A stretch of DNA of 64,000 nt from assembly GCA_913048115.1 (NCBI GenBank), contig CAJWVI010000001.1, positions 80,059-144,058 of the forward strand, read 5' to 3'. The notes below the pieces were generated by a model. That model made no database searches, was not told the origin of the DNA, and saw only the letters and a program-made list of their open reading frames with translations. This document shows positions 1 through 9,448 of this stretch, in pieces; the stretch's first letter is position 1, and every line of letters begins with the position of its first letter. Position numbers and translations under genes: made by a program. The DNA is from an uncultured Flavobacteriaceae bacterium. GTDB lineage: Bacteria > Bacteroidota > Bacteroidia > Flavobacteriales > Flavobacteriaceae.

Positions 1-347
1 CAAGGATTCAGGAAAATCCCTCACAGATGGTGCTAAAGGTAACCTTTGGAAACAAAACGAGCCTTCATTATTTTACAAATCCAAAAAACTTAGACCTTCC
101 AAAAGAGCAACTTGATATTTCTAAAACTCTTTCAGAAAAAGGGATTATATACACAGTTACATCAAAGACATTACAAAAAAACGTGTATTTATATACAGAT
201 AATGCAGCACATTTTACTAACAACTTTTTTGACCTTTTACCAGGAGAAACCAAAGAAGTAAGCGCAGATACCACTAGAGAATTGCCAAACCGAGTTTTAT
301 ATAAAACATTAAACGGCGTACATCAAAGAATCAATCTAACACCATGA
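1..347 (+). CDS. Beta-mannosidase (GH2), C-terminal end only
   Basis: The reading frame is open to the left edge (it reads R-I-Q-E-N-P-S-Q before the first ATG at 27), so this is the 3' end of a gene that starts outside the window. The visible ~115 residues look like the last Ig-like domain of glycoside hydrolase family 2 beta-mannosidases: a beta-rich stretch ending with DNAAHFTNNFFDLLPGE, close to the 'F.DN.FDLLPGE' signature of that domain. The catalytic barrel is not visible, so substrate is inferred. Its stop overlaps the start of the next gene (ATGA), which implies co-transcription with the GH20 hexosaminidase. Other GH2 enzymes (beta-galactosidase) are less likely because this C-terminal motif is typical of mannosidases. 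Confidence 0.75.
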   Translation, partial: RIQENPSQMVLKVTFGNKTSLHYFTNPKNLDLPKEQLDISKTLSEKGIIYTVTSKTLQKNVYLYTDNAAHFTNNFFDLLPGETKEVSADTTRELPNRVLYKTLNGVHQRINLTP

Positions 348-2626
348 AAAACATCTTATTAGTATGCATCTTATTTAACGTACTAGCTTGTCAAAATACA
401 GAACGCTCTTGGGTTGTTGATGAAATTGCTATTATTCCAGCGCCACAGCAAATAACAGTAGGGAAGGGATATTTTGAAATACCACAAAAAATACGCATCC
501 AAGCTCCAGCTGTTTTTGACAATGAATCTCATCTTTTAGGCTCATATTTAAAAAACACAGCTGCTGTTGAATACTTAAAAGGGAGTAGAATAGATGCTCC
601 AAATATTATTTTTGAAATAGACAATACCATTATAAAAGAGGGTTATATTTTAGCCGTTTTAGCCAATAAAATTTTAATTAAAGCCAACAGCTCATCTGGT
701 GCTTTTTATGCAGTACAGTCATTAATACAGTTATTGCCGCCAAAACTAGACCAGGAACCTCCAACATGGCTTGGCGCAATTAAAATACCTGTTCACACAA
801 TACAAGATGCTCCAGCATTTCCATATCGCGGGATGCACCTAGATGTATCACGTCATTTTTTCCCAAAAGAATTTATCAAAAAATATATAGCTCATCTGGC
901 TTCTTTAAAAATGAACACATTTCATTGGCACTTAACAGACGACCAAGGATGGCGCATTGAGATAAAACAATATCCAGAGTTAACCAGTAAAGGAGCCTAT
1001 CGAGAAGAAACCTTGATAGGGCATTATAATGAATCGCCACAAAAATTTGATGGGAAACGCTATGGAGGTTTTTATACCCAAGAAGAGGTCAAAGAAATTG
1101 TTGCTTTTGCCAAACAACATCATGTAAGCGTCATTCCAGAGATAGAGTTACCTGGCCACGCGCAGGCAGCAATTCACGGCTATCCAGAACTAGGCTGCAG
1201 TGGTGAGCAAGTTCCTGTAGCCACAAAATGGGGTGTTTTTGAGAATATTTATTGTCCAAAACCAGAAACATTTACCTTCCTTAAAAATGTATTGGATGAG
1301 GTGATGCCACTATTCCCTAGCCAGTATATCCATATTGGTGGTGATGAAGCGCCAAAAACTGCCTGGAAAAAGTGTGCGCATTGCCAAGCATTAATAAAAG
1401 AAAAAGCATTGGGAGATGAACACGGCCTGCAAAGTTATTTCATCAAAGAAATAGAGATGCACATCAACAAAAAAGGAAAAAAAATCATTGGTTGGGATGA
1501 AATCTTAGAAGGAGGCTTGGCGCCCAATGCAACGGTAATGTCTTGGCGAGGTACCCAAGGCGCAGTAGCGGCAGCAAAGCAAGGGCATGATGTTATATTA
1601 ACCCCTACATCGCATGCTTATTTCGATTATTATCAAGCAACCTATGATGATGAACCTACTGCTATTGGAGGATATTTACCCTTAAAAAAAGTCTATGGTT
1701 TTAATCCAATACCTAAGGCGCTTCAGGGCACAGATGCTTCCAAACATGTATTAGGAGCTCAGGGCAACATATGGACAGAGTACATGAAAACTCCAGATCA
1801 AGTAATGTATATGGCATTTCCAAGAATATTAGCGATGAGTGAAGTAGTTTGGACAGGTGCTACCTCAGATTTAGATAAAGAGTACAGTAGTTTCTTATCA
1901 CGACTAGAACCCTACCTAGAGAGGCTTGATGCTAAAGGTATAAACTACGCCAATCATCTTTTTGATTTAGAAGGGACGGTTGTAAAAAAAGAAGGGCAAG
2001 TATTTTATGAGCTAAGCACTCCTACTGCAGGAAAACAAATAAAATACAGCGTTAACAATGCCTTGGAACAAACATATATCAAACCATTTATTGTTTCTAC
2101 AGATGCTACTATAAAAGGGCAAGTTTATAAAAATAAAAATCCAGTAGGGCGAAGTTTTTCAGACACGATTAAGTATCATAAGGCTATAAAGGCAACAGTA
2201 GCTGTGAATGTTGCGCCACATCCAGCCTATGGCGCAGGTGGGGTTAAGGCTTTAATTAACGGCGTATGGGGAAGTAATACTCGTTTTGGTGATAAAGAAT
2301 GGCTGGGCTTTTGGGGCGATGATTTGGAGATTACCATAACATTTCCAGAACCTACAGAAATTTCTAAAATAAGCACACGTTTTTATAATGCCAATGGGCA
2401 GTGGCTGTATGCTCCTAAAGAGATTGAAATTCAAACCGATTATGGGATACTACAAAAAGTTAATCTTCCGGGTACCGATCAAACAATTTTGGATGTGAAC
2501 CTTGGGGTAGGTGTAACTACTTCTTTTATTAAGATCTCTATTCCCAGCTACGGCATTATTCCAGATGGCCTGCAAGGAGCGGGTAATAAAGCGTGGACTT
2601 TTATTGATGAAATTGTAATACAGTAA
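344..2626 (+). CDS. Beta-N-acetylhexosaminidase, GH20 lipoprotein
   Basis: This enzyme removes terminal N-acetylglucosamine or N-acetylgalactosamine from chitooligosaccharides or glycans. The N-terminus is a lipoprotein signal ending in VLAC (Cys16), so the protein is probably anchored in the outer membrane or periplasm. A GH20 N-terminal alpha/beta domain (~30-150) precedes the catalytic barrel (~155-520), which holds the catalytic pair D334-E335 in HIGGDEAP and the substrate-site stretch FHWHLTDDQGW. The region after ~550 resembles the chitobiase C-terminal domain followed by a discoidin-like (F5/8 C) domain ending the protein. It overlaps the upstream mannosidase by ATGA and abuts the convergent SDR gene without a single spare base. 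The substrate in vivo is unknown. Confidence 0.95.
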   Translation: MKNILLVCILFNVLACQNTERSWVVDEIAIIPAPQQITVGKGYFEIPQKIRIQAPAVFDNESHLLGSYLKNTAAVEYLKGSRIDAPNIIFEIDNTIIKEGYILAVLANKILIKANSSSGAFYAVQSLIQLLPPKLDQEPPTWLGAIKIPVHTIQDAPAFPYRGMHLDVSRHFFPKEFIKKYIAHLASLKMNTFHWHLTDDQGWRIEIKQYPELTSKGAYREETLIGHYNESPQKFDGKRYGGFYTQEEVKEIVAFAKQHHVSVIPEIELPGHAQAAIHGYPELGCSGEQVPVATKWGVFENIYCPKPETFTFLKNVLDEVMPLFPSQYIHIGGDEAPKTAWKKCAHCQALIKEKALGDEHGLQSYFIKEIEMHINKKGKKIIGWDEILEGGLAPNATVMSWRGTQGAVAAAKQGHDVILTPTSHAYFDYYQATYDDEPTAIGGYLPLKKVYGFNPIPKALQGTDASKHVLGAQGNIWTEYMKTPDQVMYMAFPRILAMSEVVWTGATSDLDKEYSSFLSRLEPYLERLDAKGINYANHLFDLEGTVVKKEGQVFYELSTPTAGKQIKYSVNNALEQTYIKPFIVSTDATIKGQVYKNKNPVGRSFSDTIKYHKAIKATVAVNVAPHPAYGAGGVKALINGVWGSNTRFGDKEWLGFWGDDLEITITFPEPTEISKISTRFYNANGQWLYAPKEIEIQTDYGILQKVNLPGTDQTILDVNLGVGVTTSFIKISIPSYGIIPDGLQGAGNKAWTFIDEIVIQ

Positions 2627-3379
2627 TTAACTCTTATTTACAATGGTAGAAGAGGCCTGATCTAAGCACATGACCGTTAAATCTGCAATATTTACATGTG
2701 GCGGTCTGCTAATTGCAAAATAGATAACATCTGCAACATCCTCTGGTTTTAACGGAGTGAAATTTTGATATACCTTTTGTGCGCGGTCTGTGTCTTGTTT
2801 AAAGCGTACTTTGCTAAACTCTGTCTCCACCAATCCAGGATTAATGGAGCCTACTTTAATACCCGTTCCATTTAAATCTAGACGCATACCTTGATTTATT
2901 GCATCTACAGCATGTTTGCTAGCACAATATACATTGCCATTTGGGTATACCTCTTTTCCTGCAGTCGATCCAATATTAATGATATGTCCAGAACTATTAG
3001 CAATCATTTGCGGAATAATGGCCTTACTAACATACAACAATCCTTTCACGTTAATATCTAGCATGGCATCCCAATCGTCTATAGATCCATTTTGAATAGC
3101 ATCTAGGCCATGAGCATTACCTGCATTATTAATTAAAATATCAATGGTATCGAAGCCTTTGGGAAGGTTTGTAAGCAGCGCTTTAACGCTATCCTTGTCA
3201 CGCACATCAAAAGTGAGTGTTTGCACTTCTGTATGTTTTGATAATTCTGCGGCAATAGCCTTTAATCGTTCTTGGCGTCTTCCGCACAAGACAAGGTTGA
3301 TGTTGTTTTTTGCAAAAAGAGTAGCAGTAGCACGTCCAATTCCTGAGGTGGCACCTGTAATAAGAGCAGTTTTTTTCAT
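2627..3379 (-). CDS. SDR family NAD(P)-dependent oxidoreductase (YdfG-like)
   Basis: A classical short-chain dehydrogenase of ~250 residues. It has the cofactor-binding TGATSGIG at residues 8-15, NNAG at 84-87, catalytic Ser138, and the YxxxK pair Y151/K155 in YCASKH. The arginines after strand 2 (GRRQERL) suggest a preference for NADP. Overall it resembles the YdfG/serine 3-dehydrogenase group, which reduces or oxidises small 3-hydroxy compounds; the real substrate cannot be read from sequence. The ORF track starts at an upstream codon, but ATG at 3379 gives the standard MKKTALITGA start. It is transcribed towards the GH20 gene and away from moxR. Confidence 0.92.
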   Translation of the reverse strand: MKKTALITGATSGIGRATATLFAKNNINLVLCGRRQERLKAIAAELSKHTEVQTLTFDVRDKDSVKALLTNLPKGFDTIDILINNAGNAHGLDAIQNGSIDDWDAMLDINVKGLLYVSKAIIPQMIANSSGHIINIGSTAGKEVYPNGNVYCASKHAVDAINQGMRLDLNGTGIKVGSINPGLVETEFSKVRFKQDTDRAQKVYQNFTPLKPEDVADVIYFAISRPPHVNIADLTVMCLDQASSTIVNKS

Positions 3380-3705
3380 AAGAGACAGCAAGACTGAAAT
3401 AACAAACGCATGCGAAAGGTTTAAAAATACAGCAAAGGTGAATGCTAGATCATTTCAGAAATTATTATTTACAAATGTACAAGCTAAAAGTTATAAAAAC
3501 AGTCTTAAAATTTTATTAAGAAACTTGACTTCAAGCATTAGTTCCCTTACATTTAACCCTTAGAAAAAAAACGATATTTTACGTAACGTGCTTACTAAAA
3601 TTTCGTCCTTAGTATTGATGAGCAATACTACCTAATTTTACACTAGCAGCGCTAGGTATTTTTACTAGGTATGGATTAACATAATTTAGATTATAAAATA
3701 GGACT
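3380..3705. promoter_or_regulatory. Divergent intergenic region SDR / moxR operon
   Basis: A 326-base gap with no convincing gene (the ORF 3144-3563 is a shadow). On the minus strand CAAATGTA at 3472-3479 reads as a perfect TAnnTTTG -7 box for the SDR gene. Next to moxR there are short repeats: a hairpin-like CTAGC-agc-GCTAG at 3643-3655 and two copies of CTAGGTAT at 3652-3659 and 3665-3672. These could be an operator for the Bat operon; no clear plus-strand -7 box was found, so the promoter of moxR is not assigned. Confidence 0.35.
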
Positions 3706-4710
3706 ATGGAACAAACAGCTACGCCCACAGATATTGGCGCATTGAACGAGAAAATTGAGAAAGAAAGTGCTTTTGTAGACATTCTCACCATGGAAATGAA
3801 TAAAGTAATTGTGGGTCAAAAACACATGATTGAACGATTGCTTATTGGCTTACTTGGTCAAGGTCACATCCTTTTGGAAGGGGTCCCTGGACTAGCAAAA
3901 ACATTAGCGATTAACACCCTCTCTAAAGCAGTACACGGCAGTTTTAGCCGTGTGCAATTTACACCAGATTTACTTCCAGCAGATGTAGTTGGTACCCTTA
4001 TATACAACATGAAGGACAATGACTTTAGCATAAAAAAAGGTCCTATTTTTGCTAATTTTGTATTGGCAGATGAGATCAATAGAGCCCCCGCGAAAGTACA
4101 ATCTGCACTATTAGAGGCCATGCAAGAAAAGCAGGTTACCATTGGTGATACAACATTTGTTTTAGACAAACCATTTCTAGTAATGGCAACACAAAACCCT
4201 ATTGAGCAAGAAGGAACCTATCCTTTACCAGAAGCTCAAATAGATAGGTTTATGTTAAAAACGGTTATAAAATACCCAAGCTTAGAAGATGAGCAATTAA
4301 TTGTTCGTCAAAATCTTAAAGGAGGATTTGAGCAAATCAACCCTGTGGTTACTGTAGAACAAATTTTACGCGCACAAAGTGCGGTTCGAGAAGTGTATAT
4401 GGATGAAAAAATAGAAAAATATATTTTAGACATCATCTTTGCAACACGTACTCCAGAAAACTATAAACTGTCAGAACTAGCACCGCTTATAAGTAATGGA
4501 GCCTCTCCTCGTGGTAGTATTAATCTTGCGGTTGCTGCAAAGTGTTATGCATTTATTAAGCGAAGAGGCTATGTAGTGCCAGAAGATGTACGTGCAGTGG
4601 TTCATGATGTGCTTCGACATAGAATAGGGATCACCTATGAGGCAGAAGCAGAAAATGTAACAACAGAAGATATAATCAACAAGATTGTTAATGTTATCGA
4701 AGTGCCATAA
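3706..4710 (+). CDS. MoxR family AAA+ ATPase
   Basis: MoxR ATPases act as chaperone-like remodelling enzymes, usually with von Willebrand factor A (VWA) proteins encoded beside them. The Walker A motif is GVPGLAKT (59-66), Walker B is LADEIN (120-125) and the sensor region ATQNP lies at ~161-165, followed by the C-terminal AAA lid. The length of 334 residues is normal for the family. It is the first gene of the moxR-DUF58-batA-E cluster, which strongly suggests that its clients are the VWA proteins BatA and BatB at the inner membrane. The start was chosen at the first ATG, directly after the AT-rich leader. Confidence 0.95.
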   Translation: MEQTATPTDIGALNEKIEKESAFVDILTMEMNKVIVGQKHMIERLLIGLLGQGHILLEGVPGLAKTLAINTLSKAVHGSFSRVQFTPDLLPADVVGTLIYNMKDNDFSIKKGPIFANFVLADEINRAPAKVQSALLEAMQEKQVTIGDTTFVLDKPFLVMATQNPIEQEGTYPLPEAQIDRFMLKTVIKYPSLEDEQLIVRQNLKGGFEQINPVVTVEQILRAQSAVREVYMDEKIEKYILDIIFATRTPENYKLSELAPLISNGASPRGSINLAVAAKCYAFIKRRGYVVPEDVRAVVHDVLRHRIGITYEAEAENVTTEDIINKIVNVIEVP

Positions 4711-4815
4711 CAAGATGCTTTGTTTTGTAATTAAAACCACAATAAACACGACGCCCTAGCCCTTTTAAATTTAAAGGCATGCTTGCATCAAAACTCCCCC
4801 GCTGTTACCAATACA

Positions 4816-5679
4816 ATGGATACTAAAGAACTCTTAAAAAAAGTACGCAAAATTGAAATCAAAACACGTCGTTTAAGCGACCACGTATTTGGTGGAGAGT
4901 ACCACAGTACCTTTAAGGGCCGCGGGATGACTTTCAGTGAAGTACGCCAATATCAATATGGGGATGATGTAAGAAACATAGACTGGAATGTAACAGCAAG
5001 GTACAATGAGCCTCACATCAAAGTTTTTGAAGAAGAGCGAGAGCTTACTTTAATGCTTATGGCAGATATTAGTGGATCTGAGTTTTTTGGAACAGACACC
5101 CAGTTTAAAAATGAAATCATTACTGAAATTGTAGCGACACTTGCCTTTTCTGCGATGCAGAACAATGACAAAGTTGGTATTATTTTATTTACAGATCAGA
5201 TAGAATTGTTTGTGCCACCAAAAAAGGGAAAGACTCATATTCTTAGAATTATTAGGGAATTATTAGAGTTTAAACCGGTGAGTAAAAAGACAGATTTAAG
5301 TCAAGCCCTTAAATATCTCACCAATGTTATGAAGAAGAAGGCTATTGTTTTTGTGCTTTCAGATTTTATTACAGATGGCTATAAAGACACCCTTAAAATT
5401 GTTGCCAGAAAGCACGATGTAACTGGCATACGAGTTTATGACACAAGAGAACAGACCATGCCAAATCTAGGAATGGTACAAATGGAAGATAAAGAAACAG
5501 GAGAGTCTATCTTGGTTCATACGGGATCTAAAGCGGTTCGTAATCACTACGAGAGCTATCATAAAGATCGCGTTGCTTATTATCAAGATGCGTTTTCCAA
5601 AAGCGGTGCTGGAACCATTGCCTGTAGAGTAGATGAAAGTTATGTAAAGAAATTATTAGGGTATTTTAAAAGAAGATAG
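4816..5679 (+). CDS. DUF58 domain protein of the Bat operon
   Basis: A soluble ~287-residue protein of the DUF58 family, which carries a VWA-like fold and is nearly always encoded beside moxR. The family signature is visible near the N-terminus (GRGMTFSEVRQYQYGDDVRNIDWN), followed by a VWA-like core with LMLMADISGSE, where DISGS is a metal-binding DxSxS-like motif. The exact molecular role is not known; family knowledge points to working with MoxR on the membrane Bat proteins. The ORF track begins at a TTG at 4783; the ATG at 4816 (MDTKELLKKV) is preferred because it matches the usual start of the domain. Confidence 0.92.
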   Translation: MDTKELLKKVRKIEIKTRRLSDHVFGGEYHSTFKGRGMTFSEVRQYQYGDDVRNIDWNVTARYNEPHIKVFEEERELTLMLMADISGSEFFGTDTQFKNEIITEIVATLAFSAMQNNDKVGIILFTDQIELFVPPKKGKTHILRIIRELLEFKPVSKKTDLSQALKYLTNVMKKKAIVFVLSDFITDGYKDTLKIVARKHDVTGIRVYDTREQTMPNLGMVQMEDKETGESILVHTGSKAVRNHYESYHKDRVAYYQDAFSKSGAGTIACRVDESYVKKLLGYFKRR

Positions 5680-5718
5680 CAGCAAGTAACGGCGCTTAAA
5701 CAAAACAATAAACAACTA

Positions 5719-7404
5719 TTGAAGACCATACATTACATACAGCTATTAAAACATCAATGCACCAAAGCAGTAGTGCTATTGTTATTTTTGCTTTGTTTTT
5801 CAGCAACAGCACAAGTAACAACTAAGGTTGATACAACAGCTATTAAAATTGGAGAAGAGCTTCGTATACAATTTGAAATAGAGGCAGATTCTATAGATTT
5901 GGTTGTGTTTCCAGACCAACAAAGTTTTTTGCCCCTCGAAGTTATAGCGCGGTATGCCACAGACACAACCTACACCCGTTCAAAAATAAAGTACAGAAAA
6001 CAATACGGGCTCACTCAGTTTGATTCTGGAAGGTACACCATACCAAGACAAAAAATTATTTTCAATAACACATTTTTTCTTTCTGATTCTATTGTAGTTG
6101 AGGTTCGGGACGTAGTGGTTGATACCACCAAGCAAAAAATGTTTGATATTAAGGCGGCAGTTGTAGTAGAAGAACCTCCGTTTCAAGTACCCAACACCTT
6201 ATATTGGATGCTTTTATTGGCGCTTTTTGCAGCTGGAGTGTGGTATGCTGTAAGGCGCAGGAAGAAAAAAGCCGAAGCAGAAAAACAATTACCTCCCTAT
6301 GAGGAAGCTATTGTAGCATTAAAAGAATTAGACAGCACTCGCTACCTTGTGCAAAACAATTCTAAAGAATACTATTCTTTATTAACCGAAATTGTAAAAA
6401 AATATCTTGATAGAGAAGTAGATGATACAGCTTTAGAGAGCACAACAGAGGAGTTGATAGATGGACTCAACACATTAAAAAGAGAAGGAAATTTTGATTT
6501 TGAAATAAGAGACATACAAAACTTAGACACTATTTTAAAACGAGCAGATTTAGTAAAATTTGCCAAAATGCAACAAGGCTCTGGGCAAGCACAAGCAGAT
6601 AGAACAACGGTTGAAGAAATTATTAACAACACCCATGAAGCTATTCCAGAACCTACACAAGAGGAATTACTGCAAGACGTATTGTATCAAGAGACATTAC
6701 AAAAAAAGAAGCTTCGCAAGAAAATAGTAGTGCTTGGATCAAGTATTATGCTTTTTCTATTTATTGCTGCTGCTGGTTTTTCAAGTCTTTATGGGTTTGG
6801 CACTTTAAAAGAGACTGTTTTTGGCAATTCTTTGAAAGACTCCTTAGAAGGAAGATGGTATAAAAGCCAATACGGTGCTCCCGGACTTATTATTGAAACG
6901 CCAGAAATACTAGTTAGGCAAGAAAGAGTTATCCCTTTAGACACTTTAAAGGGAGTTTCTCCAGCGAGTCTTTTTAGGTACGGTACCATTGGAGATGCCT
7001 TATATGTTTCACTTTCAGTTACAAAAGTAAACGACCAGACAAACCAACAGGAGCAGGGTATTAATCTAGATGCCGCTATTGAGCAGGCATTAGAGATCCT
7101 AGAAGACTCAGGGGCATTAAATTTGGTGGTAAAACGCGAGTCTTTTTCTTCAAAAGAGGGGGTGAACGGAGTAAAAGCTTTTGGTGACTTTAACCTTAAA
7201 TTACCCAACGGTAAAATTTCTGAAGAAAAAATGACCTATGAAATGCTATTGTTTCAACAAGGCACTGCAATCCAGATGGTTTGCGTTGTTTTTGAAAGAG
7301 ATGTAGCCTACGCCAACCAAATAAAAGACAGAATTATTAATTCTATAGAGGTGCCAATTCAAAAAGAAGGTCAAAATAAAAAACCACCACAAAATGCTCA
7401 ATAA
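5719..7404 (+). CDS. Bat operon membrane protein with two transmembrane segments (BatD-like N-terminus)
   Basis: Not a named family that I recognise with certainty. A signal peptide (hydrophobic LLLFLLCFSATAQ) is followed by an Ig-like periplasmic region like that of BatD, a membrane segment (~160-180), a basic cytoplasmic stretch with a helical domain (~195-310), a second membrane segment (~335-360) and a C-terminal periplasmic alpha/beta domain. There is no usable in-frame ATG before the signal peptide, so TTG at 5719 is the likely start. It overlaps batA by 11 bases. Its place between DUF58 and batA suggests that it belongs to the Bat membrane complex, perhaps scaffolding or receiving BatA/BatB; this is inference. 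Confidence 0.8.
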   Translation: MKTIHYIQLLKHQCTKAVVLLLFLLCFSATAQVTTKVDTTAIKIGEELRIQFEIEADSIDLVVFPDQQSFLPLEVIARYATDTTYTRSKIKYRKQYGLTQFDSGRYTIPRQKIIFNNTFFLSDSIVVEVRDVVVDTTKQKMFDIKAAVVVEEPPFQVPNTLYWMLLLALFAAGVWYAVRRRKKKAEAEKQLPPYEEAIVALKELDSTRYLVQNNSKEYYSLLTEIVKKYLDREVDDTALESTTEELIDGLNTLKREGNFDFEIRDIQNLDTILKRADLVKFAKMQQGSGQAQADRTTVEEIINNTHEAIPEPTQEELLQDVLYQETLQKKKLRKKIVVLGSSIMLFLFIAAAGFSSLYGFGTLKETVFGNSLKDSLEGRWYKSQYGAPGLIIETPEILVRQERVIPLDTLKGVSPASLFRYGTIGDALYVSLSVTKVNDQTNQQEQGINLDAAIEQALEILEDSGALNLVVKRESFSSKEGVNGVKAFGDFNLKLPNGKISEEKMTYEMLLFQQGTAIQMVCVVFERDVAYANQIKDRIINSIEVPIQKEGQNKKPPQNAQ

Positions 7405-8398
7405 TTTTGAATTTGTAAATCCTCAGTTATTCTGGTTGTTGTTGCTACTTCCGGTTGTTGCACTGTGGTATTTTATGAAGCGAAACAAACAAACAGCAGC
7501 CCTTAAAATATCAAGTATCAAAGGATTTAAAACCTCCAAGAACTGGTTGGCTAGATTGCGCCCATTATTGTTTTTCTTACGCTTGCTCACATTAGCTGCC
7601 GTTATTGTTGCTATGGCAAGACCTAGAACCGTTGATCAAACCACAAGAATAGTTAATAATAAAGGAATAGATATTGTGATTGCAATTGATGTTTCGGCAA
7701 GTATGCTGGCAAGAGATTTAAAGCCAAATAGATTAAAAGCATTAAAAAGTGTAGCGGCAGGCTTTATTAGAGACCGCATCACAGACCGTATAGGCCTTGT
7801 AGAATATGCTGGAGAAAGCTATACTAAAACCCCTTTAACGAGTGATAAAAACATTGTGCTAGCCTCTTTAAAAAGCATTGAATACAACACCATAATTGAG
7901 GGCGGTACCGCTATTGGTTCTGGATTAGCAACAGCAGTAAATAGGCTAAAAGAGAGTCGTGCTAAAAGCAAGGTAATTATATTATTAACAGATGGAGTAA
8001 ATAATACAGGCTTTATAGATCCAAAAATAGCAAGTGAGCTTGCCAAAGAATTTGAAATAAAAGTGTACACTATTGGTTTAGGAACTAATGGAATGGCACA
8101 AAGCCCTATTGGAATAAGAGCAGATGGAAGTTTTCAATACGGGATGCAACAAGTAGAGATTGATGAAGCTCTTTTAAAAGAAATTGCAAAAACAACAGGG
8201 GGGACATACTTTAGAGCCACCAGTAACACAAAGCTAGAAGAGATTTATACCGAAATCAATGAACTTGAAAAAACAGATATAGAAGAGTTTAAATATACTA
8301 ATTACACAGAGCTGTATCGCCCTTGGGTGCTTTTGGCCTTGTGCTTATATTTGTTTGAATTAATCTTGCGTTACACCTTATTTAGAAGTTTTATTTAA
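7394..8398 (+). CDS. batA: BatA, membrane-anchored VWA protein
   Basis: A von Willebrand factor A domain protein anchored in the inner membrane by two N-terminal segments (~10-27 and ~57-75) and one C-terminal segment (~309-330). The metal-binding MIDAS motif is intact: D99-x-S-x-S in AIDVSASML, with the later TDG (LLTDGVNNTG). BatA-E were named from the aerotolerance locus of Bacteroides fragilis; they are thought to protect the envelope from oxidative or other stress, possibly under MoxR control. The gene starts inside the end of the preceding gene and is followed after 3 bases by batB, so the products are translationally linked. Confidence 0.93.
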   Translation: MLNNFEFVNPQLFWLLLLLPVVALWYFMKRNKQTAALKISSIKGFKTSKNWLARLRPLLFFLRLLTLAAVIVAMARPRTVDQTTRIVNNKGIDIVIAIDVSASMLARDLKPNRLKALKSVAAGFIRDRITDRIGLVEYAGESYTKTPLTSDKNIVLASLKSIEYNTIIEGGTAIGSGLATAVNRLKESRAKSKVIILLTDGVNNTGFIDPKIASELAKEFEIKVYTIGLGTNGMAQSPIGIRADGSFQYGMQQVEIDEALLKEIAKTTGGTYFRATSNTKLEEIYTEINELEKTDIEEFKYTNYTELYRPWVLLALCLYLFELILRYTLFRSFI

Positions 8399-8401
8399 AC
8401 T

Positions 8402-9448
8402 ATGTATCAACTAGAAGAACCTATTTATTTTTATGCACTACTAGCCATACCGGCTGTGTTATTGTTGTACTTATTGGTCTGGGTATGGAAAAAAAGAGCC
8501 CAGCATACTTTTGCAAATACTACCTTGCTGGCAGTTTTAAGCCCCGATCAATCTATATTTAAAGGATTTTTAAAGCTATTGCTTACCTTGTTGGCATTGG
8601 CATGTATGGGGTTTGCTTTGGTAAATCCAAAAATTGGAACGAAACTTGAAACGGTAAAGCGAGAGGGCGTTGATGTAGTGTTTGCATTAGATGTTTCCAG
8701 AAGTATGTTGGCAGAAGACATTGCTCCCAACCGTTTAGAGAAGTCAAAGCAGCTGGTTCGCCAGATTATCAGCACCCTTGCAGGTGATAGAATTGGTATT
8801 ATAGGCTATGCAGGAAGTGCGTTTCCACAAGTGCCTATTACCACAGATTTTTCATCGGCACGTCTTTTTTTATCTGGCATGAACACCAATATGGTGAGCT
8901 CTCAAGGAACCGCCATGACACAGGCCATACAAATGGCAGAGACGTATTATAATGATGTTGACCAAAAAAATAGAGTACTTTTTATCATCAGTGACGGTGA
9001 AGATCATGAAGGAGATTATGCCAGTATTGCTGCCCAGGCAAATGAAAAAGGAATTAAAATTTATACCATTGGAGTAGGAACTAAACAAGGAGACAGAATA
9101 CCCATAAAGCGAAATGGTGTGGTTCAATCATACAAAAGAGATCAAGATAACAAGGTTGTTATCACACGTTTAAATGAAGCATCTCTGCAAGAAATAGCAG
9201 CGGCAGCACAAGGGCAATATATTGATGGAACCAACACAAAAGAAGTCGTAGAACAGGTGCAAAACATTTTAGGAGGCATGGATAAAAAGGAGTTTGATTC
9301 AAAACAGTTTTCAGATTTTAAGGATCAGTTTCAGTGGTTTTTGGCGGGTGCTTTATTGTTTCTAATACTAGATGTTTTCTTCTTGGAGCGCAAAACAAAA
9401 TGGATCAACAAACTCAATTTGTTTAACCAACAAAAAAAAGTGTCGTGA
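8402..9448 (+). CDS. batB: BatB, membrane-anchored VWA protein
   Basis: A paralogue of BatA with the same layout: two N-terminal membrane segments, a VWA domain with MIDAS D97-x-S-x-S in ALDVSRSMLA and ISDGEDHEG later, then a C-terminal membrane segment near 312-330. The alternating BatA/BatB pair is the hallmark of the Bat locus. The stop codon overlaps the GTG start of batC (GTGTCGTGA), indicating tight operon coupling. The product probably sits in the inner membrane with its VWA domain facing the periplasm or cytoplasm depending on topology; the orientation cannot be decided from the sequence. Confidence 0.93.
   Translation: MYQLEEPIYFYALLAIPAVLLLYLLVWVWKKRAQHTFANTTLLAVLSPDQSIFKGFLKLLLTLLALACMGFALVNPKIGTKLETVKREGVDVVFALDVSRSMLAEDIAPNRLEKSKQLVRQIISTLAGDRIGIIGYAGSAFPQVPITTDFSSARLFLSGMNTNMVSSQGTAMTQAIQMAETYYNDVDQKNRVLFIISDGEDHEGDYASIAAQANEKGIKIYTIGVGTKQGDRIPIKRNGVVQSYKRDQDNKVVITRLNEASLQEIAAAAQGQYIDGTNTKEVVEQVQNILGGMDKKEFDSKQFSDFKDQFQWFLAGALLFLILDVFFLERKTKWINKLNLFNQQKKVS

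Noticed and set aside
3144-3563. 139-residue plus-strand ORF opposite the SDR gene
   Set aside because: It is a shadow of the SDR coding strand continued into the intergenic region, without domain or signal features.
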